Positions 52,755 to 62,814 of a stretch of DNA of 64,000 nucleotides are shown here, one piece after another; positions within the stretch are counted from its first letter, which is position 1, and every line of letters starts with the position of its first letter. Origin of the DNA: Haemophilus parahaemolyticus. Lineage in GTDB: Bacteria; Pseudomonadota; Gammaproteobacteria; Enterobacterales; Pasteurellaceae. Made by a program: the position numbers and the translations under genes. Below the pieces are notes generated by a model. The model saw only the letters and a list, made by a program, of their open reading frames with translations, had not been told where the DNA came from and ran no database searches. The stretch lies in contig NZ_MUXY01000011.1 of NCBI RefSeq assembly GCF_002015035.1, forward strand, positions 1 to 64,000, read 5' to 3'.

Positions 52755-54497
52755 ATGGCAGTAGCACTTCGACAAAAAATGAAAACCGTTTTTGTCCCAA
52801 CTCTTGTGTCTCTTTTAGTGGCAGCGTGTAGTTCGCCTAATTTGGTAACGGAATCAATGAAAAATGAGGCATACGCAAGCTCTGAGTTTTACATTAACAA
52901 AGCAGATCAAGCAAAAGAGAAAGAAGATAAAGTTTCTTATCAGCTTTTGGCGGTACGTAAGTTAGTGGAAGAAAATAAGGCAGACGAGGCACAAGATGCG
53001 TTAAATGAGCTCACGCCATTTATGAAAGATATTCAAGAAAATCCTGTGCAAAAATTAGAATATGCGTTAGTTTCGGCTCAACTTGCGGCATTACAAGGTA
53101 AAAATGAGGAGGCTTTGAATGGTTTGAGAGCTTTGCAAAACAATGCGAAAAATGAACCGCTTAGCCAAGCTCAAATGTTGCGAGTTTACCAAACCCAAGC
53201 TCAAGTGGCAGAAAACCATAAAAATGGGGAAGAAATTGTGCGAGCTCGTTCGCTGATGAATGGTTATTTGTTTGACAACAAAGCTCGCCAAGAGAATAAC
53301 GATATTATTTGGAATACGCTTAGAAAGGCTAATCGTGGCATTGAACAAGCTCAACCGCAAGCGGGCGAAGTGGAATTTGCAGGTTGGATTGCCTTGATTT
53401 CGCTTTACAATCAAAATGTGATGAATCCAGTACAAATGCAACAGGCATTGAATCAATGGAAGATGCAATATCCAAATCATAGTGCGGTCAATGTGATGCC
53501 AGCTGAGTTACAAAATGTAGCAAGTTACCAACAAACGCAGCTTAATGGTGTGGCAGTGCTATTACCGTTAAGTGGAGATGCGCAAATTTTGGGGCAGTTA
53601 GTACAAAGAGGCTTTAATGATGCACGCGGTAATGATGGCACAATGGTGCGTTTTTATGACACCGCAGTGGCGGATGTTAATAGTCTGATTGCACAAGCGA
53701 AACAAGAGGGGGCAAGCACGATTGTTGGTCCATTGTTGAAAGAGAATGTGGATGCGGCATTAAGTAGCCCAGAGCTTAACAATGTGAATTTATTGGCGTT
53801 AAATGCAACGCCAAATGCGAGGGCGATTCCGCAAGTTTGCTACTACGGCTTAGCGCCAGAAGCCGAAGCGAAAGCGGCTGCAGATCGTATTTACAATGAA
53901 GGTAAACGCAATGTGATTGTTTCCGTACCGCAAGGCGATGTAGGACAACGTTCAGGCGATACTTTCGCCCAACGTTGGCGTCAGCTCACAGGTAATGATG
54001 CGGATGTGCGTTATTACTCTTCTGCTGAAGATGCCATTGCATCCATTTTAAGTGCAGGTATCACGCAAGGTGGTTTGTATTTGCTCGGTTCGCCAGAGGA
54101 TGTGGTGTTGATTAAGCAAGGCATTGACGCTTCGTCATTAAAAGATCAGTTAGCTATTTATACCTCTTCACGCACGAATTCACCAACGAATGATGCAGAT
54201 TTTTATACTGTGATGGAAGGTGTAAAATTCAGTGAAATCCCACTGTTAGCTGATCCAACTTCAGATGAATACAAAAAATCGGCGAATTTATCTGCAGGCG
54301 ATTTTGCCAAAATGCGTTTATACGCAATGGGGGCAGATGCGTGGTCTTTGGCAAATAAATTCAATGAGTTAAATAAAATCCCTGGTTATAGAGTTTCTGG
54401 CTTAACAGGCGTGTTAAGTGCGGGACAAAATTGTAATATCGAACGTAATTTATCTTGGTTGCAATATCACAATGGTGCTGTTGAGCAAGTTCAGTAA
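52755..54497 (+). CDS. lpoA: Outer-membrane lipoprotein LpoA, activator of PBP1a
   Basis: Reaches from the outer membrane through the periplasm to stimulate peptidoglycan synthase PBP1a. About 580 residues from the ATG at 52755, chosen for GGGAGA at good spacing; the frame at 52734 adds a short unsupported stretch. Lipobox LLVAAC near residue 25. The N-terminal half is helical, TPR-like ([20 protein letters not shown]); the C-terminal half is a periplasmic-binding-protein fold ([34 protein letters not shown]). Starts lpoA-yraN-diaA-dolP. Confidence 0.95.
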   Translation: MAVALRQKMKTVFVPTLVSLLVAACSSPNLVTESMKNEAYASSEFYINKADQAKEKEDKVSYQLLAVRKLVEENKADEAQDALNELTPFMKDIQENPVQKLEYALVSAQLAALQGKNEEALNGLRALQNNAKNEPLSQAQMLRVYQTQAQVAENHKNGEEIVRARSLMNGYLFDNKARQENNDIIWNTLRKANRGIEQAQPQAGEVEFAGWIALISLYNQNVMNPVQMQQALNQWKMQYPNHSAVNVMPAELQNVASYQQTQLNGVAVLLPLSGDAQILGQLVQRGFNDARGNDGTMVRFYDTAVADVNSLIAQAKQEGASTIVGPLLKENVDAALSSPELNNVNLLALNATPNARAIPQVCYYGLAPEAEAKAAADRIYNEGKRNVIVSVPQGDVGQRSGDTFAQRWRQLTGNDADVRYYSSAEDAIASILSAGITQGGLYLLGSPEDVVLIKQGIDASSLKDQLAIYTSSRTNSPTNDADFYTVMEGVKFSEIPLLADPTSDEYKKSANLSAGDFAKMRLYAMGADAWSLANKFNELNKIPGYRVSGLTGVLSAGQNCNIERNLSWLQYHNGAVEQVQ

Positions 54498-54846
54498 CAA
54501 GCGGTCACAAGGTTCGATTTATGAGCAAAAAGCCCGAGTTTATTTAGAAACGCAAGGGCTGAAATTCATTGCGGCTAACGAGACTTTTAAATGTGGCGAG
54601 TTAGATTTAGTGATGGCAGATGGCGATACTATCGTGTTTGTGGAAGTTCGGCAACGTAAATCGAGCCGTTTTGGTAGTGCGGTGGAAAGCATCGATTATC
54701 GCAAGCAGCAGAAATGGCTTAATGCGGCGAATATGTGGTTATTTACCAAGCGTAATCAGAGTTTAGACACTGCAAAATGCCGTTTCGATGTGGTTGCCTT
54801 TGAGGGTGATAATCCGCCTCTTTGGTTGCCCAATTTTTTAGGGTAA
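54472..54846 (+). CDS. yraN: YraN family (UPF0102) endonuclease-like protein
   Basis: About 124 residues of the UPF0102 family, a restriction-endonuclease-like fold: [20 protein letters not shown], then the conserved [20 protein letters not shown] carrying the PD-(D/E)xK-like acidic residues, and [11 protein letters not shown]. Function is not established. The ATG at 54472 overlaps the lpoA end by 26 bp; a start at 54418 would extend deep into lpoA. An uptake signal (ACAAGCGGT) lies in the first codons. Confidence 0.9.
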   Translation: MVLLSKFSNKRSQGSIYEQKARVYLETQGLKFIAANETFKCGELDLVMADGDTIVFVEVRQRKSSRFGSAVESIDYRKQQKWLNAANMWLFTKRNQSLDTAKCRFDVVAFEGDNPPLWLPNFLG

Positions 54847-54857
54847 TATCCAACATT

Positions 54858-55466
54858 ATGATGTTAGAAAAAATCCAAAATAGCTTTACCGAAAGCATCC
54901 AACTCCAAATTGCGGCAACTGAATTATTGCCTACAAGGTTGGAGCAAGCAGCAAAACAGATGCAAAACTGTTTGTTACGCGGTAATAAAATGATTGTTTG
55001 CGGACACGGGCGTTCTTATGGTAATGCACAGTTACTAGTAAGTCATCTGTTGCATCAATATGAGCTAGCTCGCCCAACGCTTTATGCTGTGCAATTAGAC
55101 TTAACAGGTACAGTAGCAGGGGTGGCAATTCAACGCAATGAGCTTGATTTGCTCTACCAAAAACAGTTGCAGGCTGTGTATCGTAAAGGCGATATTTTTG
55201 TTTGCTTTTCGCCTCTTGGTAATGAAGAAGCGGTCTTAAATGCGATCCATTTTGCAAAAGGCGAAGGTTTGGATATTATCGTATTTACGAGTAGCCATAA
55301 CGAGCATACGCAAGGTTTGTTGGAAGATGAAGACATTGAAATTGTCATCCCTTCCACTAATGAGGCACGTATTATTGAAGGGCATCTGTTCTGTGTAAAT
55401 CTGCTCTGTGAATTGGTCGATCATCTACTTTTTTCTGAAGGAACAAGCTATGAAAACGTTAATTAA
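54858..55466 (+). CDS. diaA: DnaA initiator-associating protein DiaA (SIS domain)
   Basis: About 202 residues. N-terminal KIQNSFTESIQLQIAATELL matches the DiaA helix; the phosphosugar-isomerase fold follows (RGNKMIVCGHGRSYGNAQLL, FVCFSPLGNEEAVL, IVIPSTNEARIIEGHLF). DiaA tetramers help DnaA assemble at oriC. I take the ATG at 54858; upstream in-frame codons are in yraN. The 3' end overlaps dolP by 17 bp, and order matches E. coli lpoA-yraN-diaA-dolP. Confidence 0.93.
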   Translation: MMLEKIQNSFTESIQLQIAATELLPTRLEQAAKQMQNCLLRGNKMIVCGHGRSYGNAQLLVSHLLHQYELARPTLYAVQLDLTGTVAGVAIQRNELDLLYQKQLQAVYRKGDIFVCFSPLGNEEAVLNAIHFAKGEGLDIIVFTSSHNEHTQGLLEDEDIEIVIPSTNEARIIEGHLFCVNLLCELVDHLLFSEGTSYENVN

Positions 55467-56040
55467 AAAAACTCTCTCACCGTTTCTGCTTGGAGCAGTA
55501 TTACTTTTATTACAAGGCTGTATTACCACCGCAGTGGTGACTACAGCTGCTGTCGCAGGGAAAGTGGCAACCGATCCACGTTCAGCAGGTACACAAGTAG
55601 ATGATGAAATTTTAGAAGAAAAAGTTGCACAGAATTTAAATAACGATGCACAATTAAAGACAGAGACTCGCATTAATGTCGTTGTTTACAATGGTAAAGT
55701 CTTATTGATTGGGCAAGCACCCAATTATACAGCCGCAGAAACAGCAAAAAATATTGCAGCAGGTGTAGAAGGTGTAAAAGAAGTAGTGAATGAAATTCGC
55801 ACAGGTGAAGTCATTCGTGCTTCACAAGTTGCGATAGACAGCTGGATTACCACGACAATTAAGTCTAAGCTTCTTTTAAATGGTGAAGTGAAAACTACAG
55901 AAGTCAAAGTGATTACCGAAAATGGTGAAGTCTTCTTAATCGGTAAACTTTCGCACACACAAGCAGATGCAGCCACTGAGGTTGCTCGTAATGTGCGTGG
56001 GGTTTCTAAAGTGGTGAAAGTTATTACTTACGCGATGTAA
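55450..56040 (+). CDS. dolP: Outer-membrane BON-domain lipoprotein DolP
   Basis: About 196 residues. The lipoprotein signal ends in LLLQGC. Two BON domains follow: residues about 50-115 (ILEEKVAQNLNNDAQLKTET, VLLIGQAPN) and about 125-195 (TTIKSKLLLNGEVKTTEVKV, EVFLIGKLSHTQADAATEVA). DolP (YraP) binds anionic phospholipid and supports outer-membrane integrity. The ATG at 55450 has AAGGA at good spacing and overlaps the diaA end; the longer frame to 55408 is not supported. Confidence 0.95.
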   Translation: MKTLIKKTLSPFLLGAVLLLLQGCITTAVVTTAAVAGKVATDPRSAGTQVDDEILEEKVAQNLNNDAQLKTETRINVVVYNGKVLLIGQAPNYTAAETAKNIAAGVEGVKEVVNEIRTGEVIRASQVAIDSWITTTIKSKLLLNGEVKTTEVKVITENGEVFLIGKLSHTQADAATEVARNVRGVSKVVKVITYAM

Positions 56041-56425
56041 AACGGGATAAAACGAAGGGCTTGCATTTTTATAAAAGCAGCCTCTACTTCTAATTTAAGG
56101 CTGCATAGGTGTAAACGTTCTTCTATTTTGGGTGGTAGAGGTATTCATACTTAACCGACCTTTGGGTTTGGAGTCAGGTTCATTTTTTGCCGTGTAATAC
56201 CAGTCATTCATTGCCGAAATATTTGTATTGTGCAATCTAACGGTTCTTTTAGGTAAATTGAAATACTTTAGAGTGAAAGCAAGGTTTTTCGTGAAGTTCA
56301 AAATAGAAATTCACGATTTGTTGTTTGAAAAGTTGATTGTATTTAGTTATAAAAAATCTGCACCTTAATCCGTTAGAAGTTTAGTCTAACTTTTGAGGTG
56401 CAGATCAAACCTTAGTCCTTTTTTA
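56041..56425. other. Intergenic region between dolP and dnaJ
   Basis: This 385-bp stretch holds a copy of the 50-bp hairpin repeat (56356-56405). A minus-strand frame from 56301 to 56095 (TTG start, or ATG at 56211) would encode a 38-68 residue protein including MNDWYYTAKNEPDSKPKGRL; I know no relative and see no ribosome site, so it may be a gene fragment. Confidence 0.5.
56356..56405. repeat. Dispersed hairpin repeat, copy 2
   Basis: ATCTGCACC (56356-56364) and GGTGCAGAT (56397-56405) enclose GTTAGA/TCTAAC as in copy 1; the two 50-bp units differ at about two positions. It lies 20 bp beyond the dnaJ stop and may end that transcript. Confidence 0.9.
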
Positions 56426-57577
56426 TTACTTACCTAAATTTCCAAAAAAATTCTTAACGCTATTTAGAAATCCCTCTTGCTGTGGGCGATGTTTGCCTTT
56501 GCCGTCAAAACTTTCTTCTAATTTGCGCAGAAGTTCTTTTTGTTCTTCGCTTAATTTTACTGGTGTTTCAACAATCACTTTGCAGATTAAATCACCTGCG
56601 TAGCCACCTCTCGGGCTTGCCACTCCTTTACCTCGTACACGGAAGAGTTTACCCGTTTGGGTTTCGGCTGGAATTTTAAGTTTCAATTTGCCTTCTAAAG
56701 TTGGCACTTCAATCTCGCCACCTAATGCAGCTTGAGTGAAGCTAATTGGCACTTCGCAGTAAAGGTTTGAACCATCACGCTCAAAAATTTCATGGTCACG
56801 AACATGGATTACTACATATAAATCGCCCGCTGGTGCACCATTTTCCCCTGCAGCACCTTCGCCTGATAAGCGTAATTGGTTACCTGTATCTACACCTGCT
56901 GGAATCGTGACCGATAGATTTTTCGCTTTTTGAACACGCCCATCACCGTGACAAGATTTACATGGTTTCTCAATTTTCTTGCCTGAACCGTGACAGCTTG
57001 GGCAAACGGATTCACTTACAAAGAAACCTTGTTGACGACGAATTCGACCAGAACCATGACAATGCGGACAAGTTTCCACTTTAGAATCTTTTTCTGCACC
57101 AGTGCCATGACAGGTATCACACTCTGCTAATGTCGAAATGCGAATATCTTTTTTGCAACCTTTCACTGCTTCTTCTAGCGTGATTTCGATATCGTAGCGT
57201 AAATCATCGCCACGCACCACACGTTGACGACGACCGCTGCCACCGCCAAAACCACCGCCAAACATTTCGCTGAAGATATCTTCAAATCCACCGAAACCAC
57301 CGCTGCTAAAGCCTTCAAATCCGCCAAAGCCACCCGCTCCGCCGCCACCTTGTTCAAAGGCAGTGTGACCGTATTGGTCGTACATCGCACGTTTTTGGCT
57401 GTCGCCTAGCACTTCATAGGCTTCGTTGATCTCTTTAAATTTTTCTTCTGCTTCTTTGCTGCCTTGGTTTTTATCCGGGTGATGTTTAGATGCCAAACGT
57501 TTATACGCACGTTTGATGTCATTCTCACTTGCCCCTTTTTGTAACCCAAGGACTTCGTAGTAATCTTTTTTTGCCAT
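56426..57577 (-). CDS. dnaJ: Chaperone protein DnaJ
   Basis: Co-chaperone stimulating DnaK ATPase. 383 residues: J domain with HHPDKNQG (about 31-38), a Gly/Phe-rich linker (about 75-115), four zinc-finger repeats [24 protein letters not shown] and CKSCHGDG, and the C-terminal substrate domains. In most gamma-proteobacteria it follows dnaK directly; here a GIY-YIG-like gene and the dnaK terminator separate them by about 630 bp, so it needs its own promoter in the upstream 93-bp gap or read-through. Confidence 0.98.
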   Translation of the reverse strand: MAKKDYYEVLGLQKGASENDIKRAYKRLASKHHPDKNQGSKEAEEKFKEINEAYEVLGDSQKRAMYDQYGHTAFEQGGGGAGGFGGFEGFSSGGFGGFEDIFSEMFGGGFGGGSGRRQRVVRGDDLRYDIEITLEEAVKGCKKDIRISTLAECDTCHGTGAEKDSKVETCPHCHGSGRIRRQQGFFVSESVCPSCHGSGKKIEKPCKSCHGDGRVQKAKNLSVTIPAGVDTGNQLRLSGEGAAGENGAPAGDLYVVIHVRDHEIFERDGSNLYCEVPISFTQAALGGEIEVPTLEGKLKLKIPAETQTGKLFRVRGKGVASPRGGYAGDLICKVIVETPVKLSEEQKELLRKLEESFDGKGKHRPQQEGFLNSVKNFFGNLGK

Positions 57578-57670
57578 AATATTTCTATTTGTAAATATGT
57601 ATTGTAATTTGACCGCTTGTAATAGAGATTGAAAGCTATACGTTGATTCTATACTCGCATAGAACTTCGT

Positions 57671-58135
57671 TTAACATACAATACTCAAACCTTCATATTT
57701 AGGTTGGTATTTATAATGCAACATTGTTTCAATTAACGATAATGCAAAATGTCCTAATTCTTTATCAATTAAGATATTTATTCTTTGGCAGTTATCTTTA
57801 ATCCACTGACCAACATTATCTTTAGTAATTGAATGAGAGATAGAAAATAATTCATCTTTTAAAATTGACTTTGCTAAGTTACTGGGAGATGAATCTGGTA
57901 AATAATGTTGAGAAGTATATCTAGCTTTGCTTTTAGCCCCCACTTTACCTATTTTTAAATAGGTATCTTTATATTTAAAAATATAAATAGCCATTTTCCC
58001 TTTCGCCAAAGATTTGGGAGCTAGATGAGGAACACCAAGAACTTCAAATCGATAACTAGTTTCTGGTATTTCTTTTCCTAATATTCTAGATATTTGGGAA
58101 ATAATCTCTCTTGTGTCTTTTTCAAAATCATCCAT
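57671..58135 (-). CDS. GIY-YIG-like nuclease-fold protein inserted between dnaK and dnaJ
   Basis: About 154 residues from the ATG at 58135. The middle shows a GIY-YIG-like pattern: AIYIFKYKDTYLKIGKVG (about 49-66), the arginine in KARYTSQHY, and a distal glutamate in SLIETMLHYKYQPKYEG. Between lie NLAKSILKDE and WIKDNCQRINILI. I recall similar small proteins beside restriction or defence genes, but none is characterised. The frame is AT-rich and its ribosome site is weak, unlike neighbours, suggesting acquisition. It follows the dnaK terminator and precedes dnaJ by 93 bp. Nuclease activity is inferred from the pattern only. Confidence 0.75.
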   Translation of the reverse strand: MDDFEKDTREIISQISRILGKEIPETSYRFEVLGVPHLAPKSLAKGKMAIYIFKYKDTYLKIGKVGAKSKARYTSQHYLPDSSPSNLAKSILKDELFSISHSITKDNVGQWIKDNCQRINILIDKELGHFALSLIETMLHYKYQPKYEGLSIVC

Positions 58136-58155
58136 ATTAAGAACTACATACACCA

Positions 58156-58179
58156 AAAGGGCGTGTTTCCACGCCCTTT
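58156..58179 (-). terminator. Rho-independent terminator after dnaK
   Basis: AAAGGGCGTG (58156-58165) and CACGCCCTTT (58170-58179) form a 10-bp stem with a GAAA tetraloop on the minus strand, then a T run, 25 bp beyond the dnaK stop. It separates dnaK from the downstream gene. Confidence 0.9.
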
Positions 58180-58203
58180 ATTTATGCTCGAAGAGCCGTG
58201 AAA

Positions 58204-60105
58204 TTATTTGTTATCTTTCACTTCTTCAAATTCAGCATCTACCACGCCATCATCTTTTGCTGATGATTGTTGTGGTTGTTCGCCAGCTTGTGCTTTTGCT
58301 TGCGCTGCTTGCATTAACGGCTCAGATGCTTTGATTAATGCTTCAATTTTCGCTTCAATCTCAGCTTTGTCTTCGCCTTTTGCTGCAGTTTCAAGTTCAC
58401 TCACCGCTGCTTCAATTTTCTCTTTGTCTGAAGCGGCTAACGCATCACCTGCTTCGGTAATTTGTTTGCGAGTTGCGTGTGCGATACCGTCTGCTTGGTT
58501 ACGCGCTTGTACTAACTCTTCAAATTTACGGTCTGCATCTGCGTTCGCTTCTGCATCACGAACCATTTGTTGGATTTCTTCATCAGATAAACCTGAAGAT
58601 GCTTGAATGCGAATTTGTTGCTCTTTACCTGTGTTTTTATCTTTCGCAGATACGTTGATTACGCCGTTCGCATCGATGTCGAAAGTAACTTCAATTTGTG
58701 GCATACCACGCGGTGCAGGGTTGATACCTTCTAGGTTGAATTGACCTAAAGATTTATTGTCTGCCGCACGTTTACGCTCACCTTGTAACACGTGGATAGT
58801 TACCGCTGCTTGGTTATCTTCTGCTGTTGAGAACACTTGCGATTTTTTAGTTGGGATCGTAGTGTTTTTCTCAATTAAGGTAGTCATTACGCCACCCATG
58901 GTTTCGATACCTAAAGATAATGGGGTTACGTCTAATAATAGAACGTCTTTAACATCACCTTTTAATACGCCACCTTGAACCGCAGCACCAATTGCCACCG
59001 CTTCATCTGGGTTTACGTCTTTACGTGCTTCTTTACCGAAGAATTCAGCCACTTTTTGTTGCACTAATGGCATACGAGTTTGACCACCCACAAGAATGAT
59101 ATCGTGGATTTCGTTTACGCTCTTACCTGCATCTTTTAATACTGCTTTTAATGAATCAATTGAGCTTGCTACTAAATCTTCAACTAAAGCTTCTAATTTC
59201 GCACGAGTTACGCTGATTGCTAAGTGTTTAGGACCTGTTGCATCTGCTGTGATATACGGAAGATTCACTTCTGTAGATTGTGCTGATGAAAGTTCGATTT
59301 TCGCTTTTTCAGCTGCTTCTTTCACACGTTGTAATGCCATTGGGTCGTTACGTAAATCAACACCTTGCTCTTTTTTGAACTCATCAATGATGTAGTCGAT
59401 TACGCGATTATCGAAATCTTCACCACCTAAGTGAGTGTTACCACCGGTTGCTAACACTTCGAAAGTTTGTTCTCCATCAAAGTTATCAATTTCGATGATT
59501 GAAATATCGAATGTACCACCACCTAAGTCGTAAACTGCGATCACTTGGTTCTCTTTGCTTGAACCTAAACCGAATGCTAACGCAGCCGCTGTTGGTTCAT
59601 TGATAATGCGTTTAACATCTAAACCTGCAATTTTACCTGCGTCGATAGTTGCTTGACGTTGTGCATCGTTGAAGTACGCAGGCACAGTAATTACTGCTTC
59701 AGTCACAGATTCACCCAAGAAATCTTCTGCCGTTTTTTTCATTTTTTTCAATATTTCAGCAGAGATTTGTGGCGGCGCTAATTTATCGCCTTTTACATTT
59801 ACCCACGCATCGCCGTTATCTGCACGCACGATTTCGAAAGGCATAATTTTAATATCGCGTTGTACTTCTTCGCTGTCAAAACGACGACCAATTAAACGTT
59901 TGATAGCGAATAACGTATTTTTCGGGTTAGTAATTGCTTGACGTTTTGCTGGCTGACCCACTAAAGTTTCATTATCTGTATAAGCAATAATTGAAGGGGT
60001 TGTACGTGCACCTTCTGCATTTTCAATTACGCGAGCTTTGTCGCCATCCATTACTGCTACACAAGAGTTTGTTGTACCTAAGTCAATACCAATGATTTTT
60101 CCCAT
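58204..60105 (-). CDS. dnaK: Chaperone protein DnaK (Hsp70)
   Basis: ATP-dependent Hsp70. 633 residues: N-terminal [17 protein letters not shown], phosphate-loop [14 protein letters not shown], hinge region [14 protein letters not shown], linker [16 protein letters not shown], substrate domain and helical lid, ending [14 protein letters not shown] sigma-32-type promoter lies 53-80 bp upstream and a strong terminator downstream, so it forms a single-gene heat-shock transcript here. Confidence 0.99.
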   Translation of the reverse strand: MGKIIGIDLGTTNSCVAVMDGDKARVIENAEGARTTPSIIAYTDNETLVGQPAKRQAITNPKNTLFAIKRLIGRRFDSEEVQRDIKIMPFEIVRADNGDAWVNVKGDKLAPPQISAEILKKMKKTAEDFLGESVTEAVITVPAYFNDAQRQATIDAGKIAGLDVKRIINEPTAAALAFGLGSSKENQVIAVYDLGGGTFDISIIEIDNFDGEQTFEVLATGGNTHLGGEDFDNRVIDYIIDEFKKEQGVDLRNDPMALQRVKEAAEKAKIELSSAQSTEVNLPYITADATGPKHLAISVTRAKLEALVEDLVASSIDSLKAVLKDAGKSVNEIHDIILVGGQTRMPLVQQKVAEFFGKEARKDVNPDEAVAIGAAVQGGVLKGDVKDVLLLDVTPLSLGIETMGGVMTTLIEKNTTIPTKKSQVFSTAEDNQAAVTIHVLQGERKRAADNKSLGQFNLEGINPAPRGMPQIEVTFDIDANGVINVSAKDKNTGKEQQIRIQASSGLSDEEIQQMVRDAEANADADRKFEELVQARNQADGIAHATRKQITEAGDALAASDKEKIEAAVSELETAAKGEDKAEIEAKIEALIKASEPLMQAAQAKAQAGEQPQQSSAKDDGVVDAEFEEVKDNK

Positions 60106-60157
60106 AATTTTTTTTCCTTCTAGATAAATTCGTTTGAATTAGTTTATGTTGCCGAAA

Positions 60158-60185
60158 AGATAAGGTTCGTTTAATGCTTTTCAAG
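60158..60185 (-). promoter_or_regulatory. Sigma-32 heat-shock promoter of dnaK
   Basis: On the minus strand CTTGAAA (60179-60185) is followed after 13 bp by CCTTATCT (60158-60165), a good match to the sigma-32 consensus CTTGAAA-N(11-16)-CCCCATNT. Confidence 0.85.
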
Positions 60186-60370
60186 CCCACCGTCTAAATT
60201 TCTTATCAGCTATGATTCAAAAGAATGGAGCGTTTGAATTCGCTCATTCAGACGGAGCAATAAATAGGGACAAAAAAACACGCTTCAAGGGCAAAATTAA
60301 AAAAATTTGCAAATTTTTGATAAAATATGATCGATTAAAATTAATTATTAAACAATTCTGGGAGTTTTAT

Positions 60371-60425
60371 CGTAGGGATGGGGTTTATCCCCGTCCTAAA
60401 TAGTGGGGATAAAGCCCTCTTACGT
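60371..60425. repeat. Inverted pair of the GTAGGG...TTTATCCCCG extragenic repeat
   Basis: One unit (60371-60396, CGTAGGGATGGGGTTTATCC then CCGTCC) faces a second, more diverged unit on the opposite strand (60404-60425; minus-strand CGTAAGAGGGCTTTATCCCC). Together they form a hairpin. The first unit matches 50393-50419. Confidence 0.7.
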
Positions 60426-60465
60426 AGAAATAACCAGATTGTCCAAATACAATTGGAGAAATTAA

Positions 60466-62502
60466 ATGAACCTCAAAAAATTAGGCATTAATCTCAGCCT
60501 AATCAGCTGTGCCTTACTCACGGGTTGCAATGCTACCCAACACTATACAAGCACCTTAACCGAAGGAATGGATAACAATATCTCCCCTCGCCAAGATTTC
60601 TATCGCTATGTTAATGGTAAATGGGAAAACAGTACGACTATTCCCGCTGATCGCACTTCGTGGGGCACGCTTGCTGAGCTTAATGAACTCAACGAAAAAC
60701 GCTCGCTTACACTGCTACAAGCGGTAATTTCTGATGCAAAATTTGCAAATGATCCCAAGGCTCAACACATCAAAGCGATCTTTGAAACCTACACCGATTT
60801 AAATGCACGCGAAAAAGCAGGCTTAACCCCTGTAAAAGCGGATCTTGACAAAATCCAAGCCATCCGAACGCTTGCTGACTTAGAGCATTACATCATCAAT
60901 GAAACCAAACAAGGCAATGATCCGCTTTTTAGTTGGGGCGTGTTCGCTCACCTTAAACATTCTCGACAAAATGCCGTTTATCTTGGTAACGAAGATCTCG
61001 GTTTAAGTAACGATTATTACCAAAAAGATACTCCAGAAAATCGCCAAATACTCGCTAAATATCAAGATTATGTCGCTAAAATTCTCGAGAAAGCAGGCCT
61101 CGATAACGTAAAAGCACGCTCTAAAGCCATCGTTAATTATGAAAAAGCGATTGCTAAAACCCTCTTTACTAACGAAGAAGAACGCGATATTCAAAAACGC
61201 TACAACCCAATTTCTACCCAAAATTTGGCAAAACTAAGCAAAAATTTCAATCTTGCGAATTATCTACAAGCAGTTGGTGTCAAGACGGACGATGTGATTT
61301 TATGGGAACCGCGTTATTTCCGAGCCTTCGATAGCCTGATTAACGTCCAAAATTTAGCGGTGATTAAGGATTATATGATCTTCCGCACCCTGTCTGGTGC
61401 ATCACCGTATCTCAATAAAGAAATGGACGAATTGCATTTCAATTTCTACGGTAAAACGCTCACAGGGCAAAAACAGCAACGTTCATTGGAAAAACGAGCA
61501 CTTTCAACTGTGAATAGTTGGATCGGGCAAGATTTTGCACAATTCTATGTTGAGGAATTTTTCCCTGAGACGGCTAAACGAAATTTGCTTGAAATGGCAC
61601 AATATTTAATTAAGGCTTACCACCATCGTATTGATAATCTAAGTTGGATGTCACTTGAAACTAAGCAAAAGGCGAAAGCAAAATTAGACAAATTCCTCAC
61701 CGAAGTAGGTTATCCAAATAAGTGGAAAGATTACAGTTCACTGCAGCTTAAAACGGTTGAGCAGGGAGGAACGCTCTACGCTAATATGCAAGAAATTGCC
61801 AAATGGAATTATCAATATAGTCTGAATAAAGTCGGTAAAGCAGTCGATCTAAATGAATGGGGAATGCTGCCACAAGTAGTGAATGCCTCTTACAGTCCAT
61901 TAATGAACCGCATTGTATTCCCTGCAGGGATTTTGCAATCGCCAATTTACGATGTTAATGCCGATCCTGCGGTGAACTTTGGTTCAATTGGTGCAATTAT
62001 TGGACACGAAATTACTCACGGTTTTGATGATAGTGGTTCAAAATTTGATGGTGAAGGCAATTTAACCGATTGGTGGACAATTAAAGATCGCCAACAATTC
62101 GAACAACTTGCCGACAAACTCGTTGCACAATTTAATCAGTTTGAGGTTGCTCCAAACGTGCATGTAAATGGTCGTTTTACACTTGGTGAAAACATTGCTG
62201 ATCTTGGTGGACTTAGCATTGCATATGATGCTCTCAAGCTTTTCGAGCAAGATAAAGGCAAAAGCCCTGTGCTTGAAAATCTCACTTCCGATCAACGCTT
62301 TTTTATGAGCTGGACACGCTCTTGGCGTTATAAAGCGACGGTAGAAGCCTTAACGCATCAAGTAAAAAGTGACCCACATGCACCAGGCCATTTCCGAGCT
62401 TTCGCTCCTGTGCTGAATATTCAAGGCTTTCACCAAGCTTTTGGCACTCAACAAGGCGATAAAATGTACCGCTCACCAGAAAAACAGATTCGGATTTGGT
62501 AG
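60466..62502 (+). CDS. pepO: M13 family (neprilysin-like) metallopeptidase lipoprotein
   Basis: A 678-residue zinc endopeptidase of the PepO/neprilysin family. It carries a lipoprotein signal (lipobox ALLTGC, cysteine near 22), so it is membrane-anchored and faces the periplasm or outside. The catalytic zinc motif HEITH is in IGHEITHGFDDSGSKFDG (about 513-530) and the third ligand in NIADLGG (about 575-581). The substrate-binding VNASYSPLMNRIVFPAGIL is also typical. Length is normal. It overlaps the following zinc-ribbon frame's leader by a few bases only. Confidence 0.94.
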   Translation: MNLKKLGINLSLISCALLTGCNATQHYTSTLTEGMDNNISPRQDFYRYVNGKWENSTTIPADRTSWGTLAELNELNEKRSLTLLQAVISDAKFANDPKAQHIKAIFETYTDLNAREKAGLTPVKADLDKIQAIRTLADLEHYIINETKQGNDPLFSWGVFAHLKHSRQNAVYLGNEDLGLSNDYYQKDTPENRQILAKYQDYVAKILEKAGLDNVKARSKAIVNYEKAIAKTLFTNEEERDIQKRYNPISTQNLAKLSKNFNLANYLQAVGVKTDDVILWEPRYFRAFDSLINVQNLAVIKDYMIFRTLSGASPYLNKEMDELHFNFYGKTLTGQKQQRSLEKRALSTVNSWIGQDFAQFYVEEFFPETAKRNLLEMAQYLIKAYHHRIDNLSWMSLETKQKAKAKLDKFLTEVGYPNKWKDYSSLQLKTVEQGGTLYANMQEIAKWNYQYSLNKVGKAVDLNEWGMLPQVVNASYSPLMNRIVFPAGILQSPIYDVNADPAVNFGSIGAIIGHEITHGFDDSGSKFDGEGNLTDWWTIKDRQQFEQLADKLVAQFNQFEVAPNVHVNGRFTLGENIADLGGLSIAYDALKLFEQDKGKSPVLENLTSDQRFFMSWTRSWRYKATVEALTHQVKSDPHAPGHFRAFAPVLNIQGFHQAFGTQQGDKMYRSPEKQIRIW

Positions 62503-62510
62503 GAAATAAA

Positions 62511-62744
62511 ATGGCATTACATCGTTGCCCGGAATGTCGCAAGAAAATCAGCGAAAGTGCGCAAGCTTGCCCACATTGCGGTTTCTCGTTTAAAGAGGCA
62601 GATTTAGAAATTTACTGCCAAAAACTTGAACAACGTAGAAAAATTAACCAAGAAATCAACCGACAAAACAATAAACTCCAGCTCGTTTGGTTGTTAATTT
62701 TTGCGGTGGTAATTGGAGTTGCGAGTTGGTGGGTAAATCAGTAA
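62511..62744 (+). CDS. Membrane-anchored zinc-ribbon protein
   Basis: About 77 residues from the ATG at 62511 (MALHRCPECRKKISESAQAC). Two CxxC knuckles (CPEC and CPHC) form a zinc ribbon, followed by a charged helical stretch (EIYCQKLEQRRKINQEINRQ) and one C-terminal membrane helix (VWLLIFAVVIGVASWWV). The topology predicts a cytoplasmic ribbon. Function is unknown. It follows pepO by 8 bp and ends just before a paired-USS terminator. Confidence 0.85.
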   Translation: MALHRCPECRKKISESAQACPHCGFSFKEADLEIYCQKLEQRRKINQEINRQNNKLQLVWLLIFAVVIGVASWWVNQ

Positions 62745-62760
62745 GTTTTTGCGAAAAATG

Positions 62761-62786
62761 ACCGCTTGTTTTTGCTAACAAGCGGT
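62761..62786 (+). terminator. Terminator from paired uptake signals
   Basis: ACCGCTTGTT (62761-62770) and AACAAGCGGT (62777-62786) form a perfect 10-bp stem followed by TTAATTTT, 17 bp after the zinc-ribbon gene. Confidence 0.85.
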
Positions 62787-62814
62787 TTAATTTTACCTGA
62801 AATTTGAAAAAATT

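Larger units (their letters stand above)
60106..60465. other. Intergenic region between dnaK and pepO
   Basis: This 360-bp divergent region holds the dnaK heat-shock promoter on the left, an A-rich centre, and an inverted pair of the GTAGGG repeat at 60371-60425 on the right. TTGGAGAAATTAA before 60466 is the pepO ribosome site. No other gene is seen. Confidence 0.65.

Noticed and set aside
56095..56301. 68-codon minus-strand frame between dolP and dnaJ
   Set aside because: It begins with TTG, lacks a ribosome site and has no known relatives. It could be a fragment, so it is mentioned in the intergenic entry but not called.
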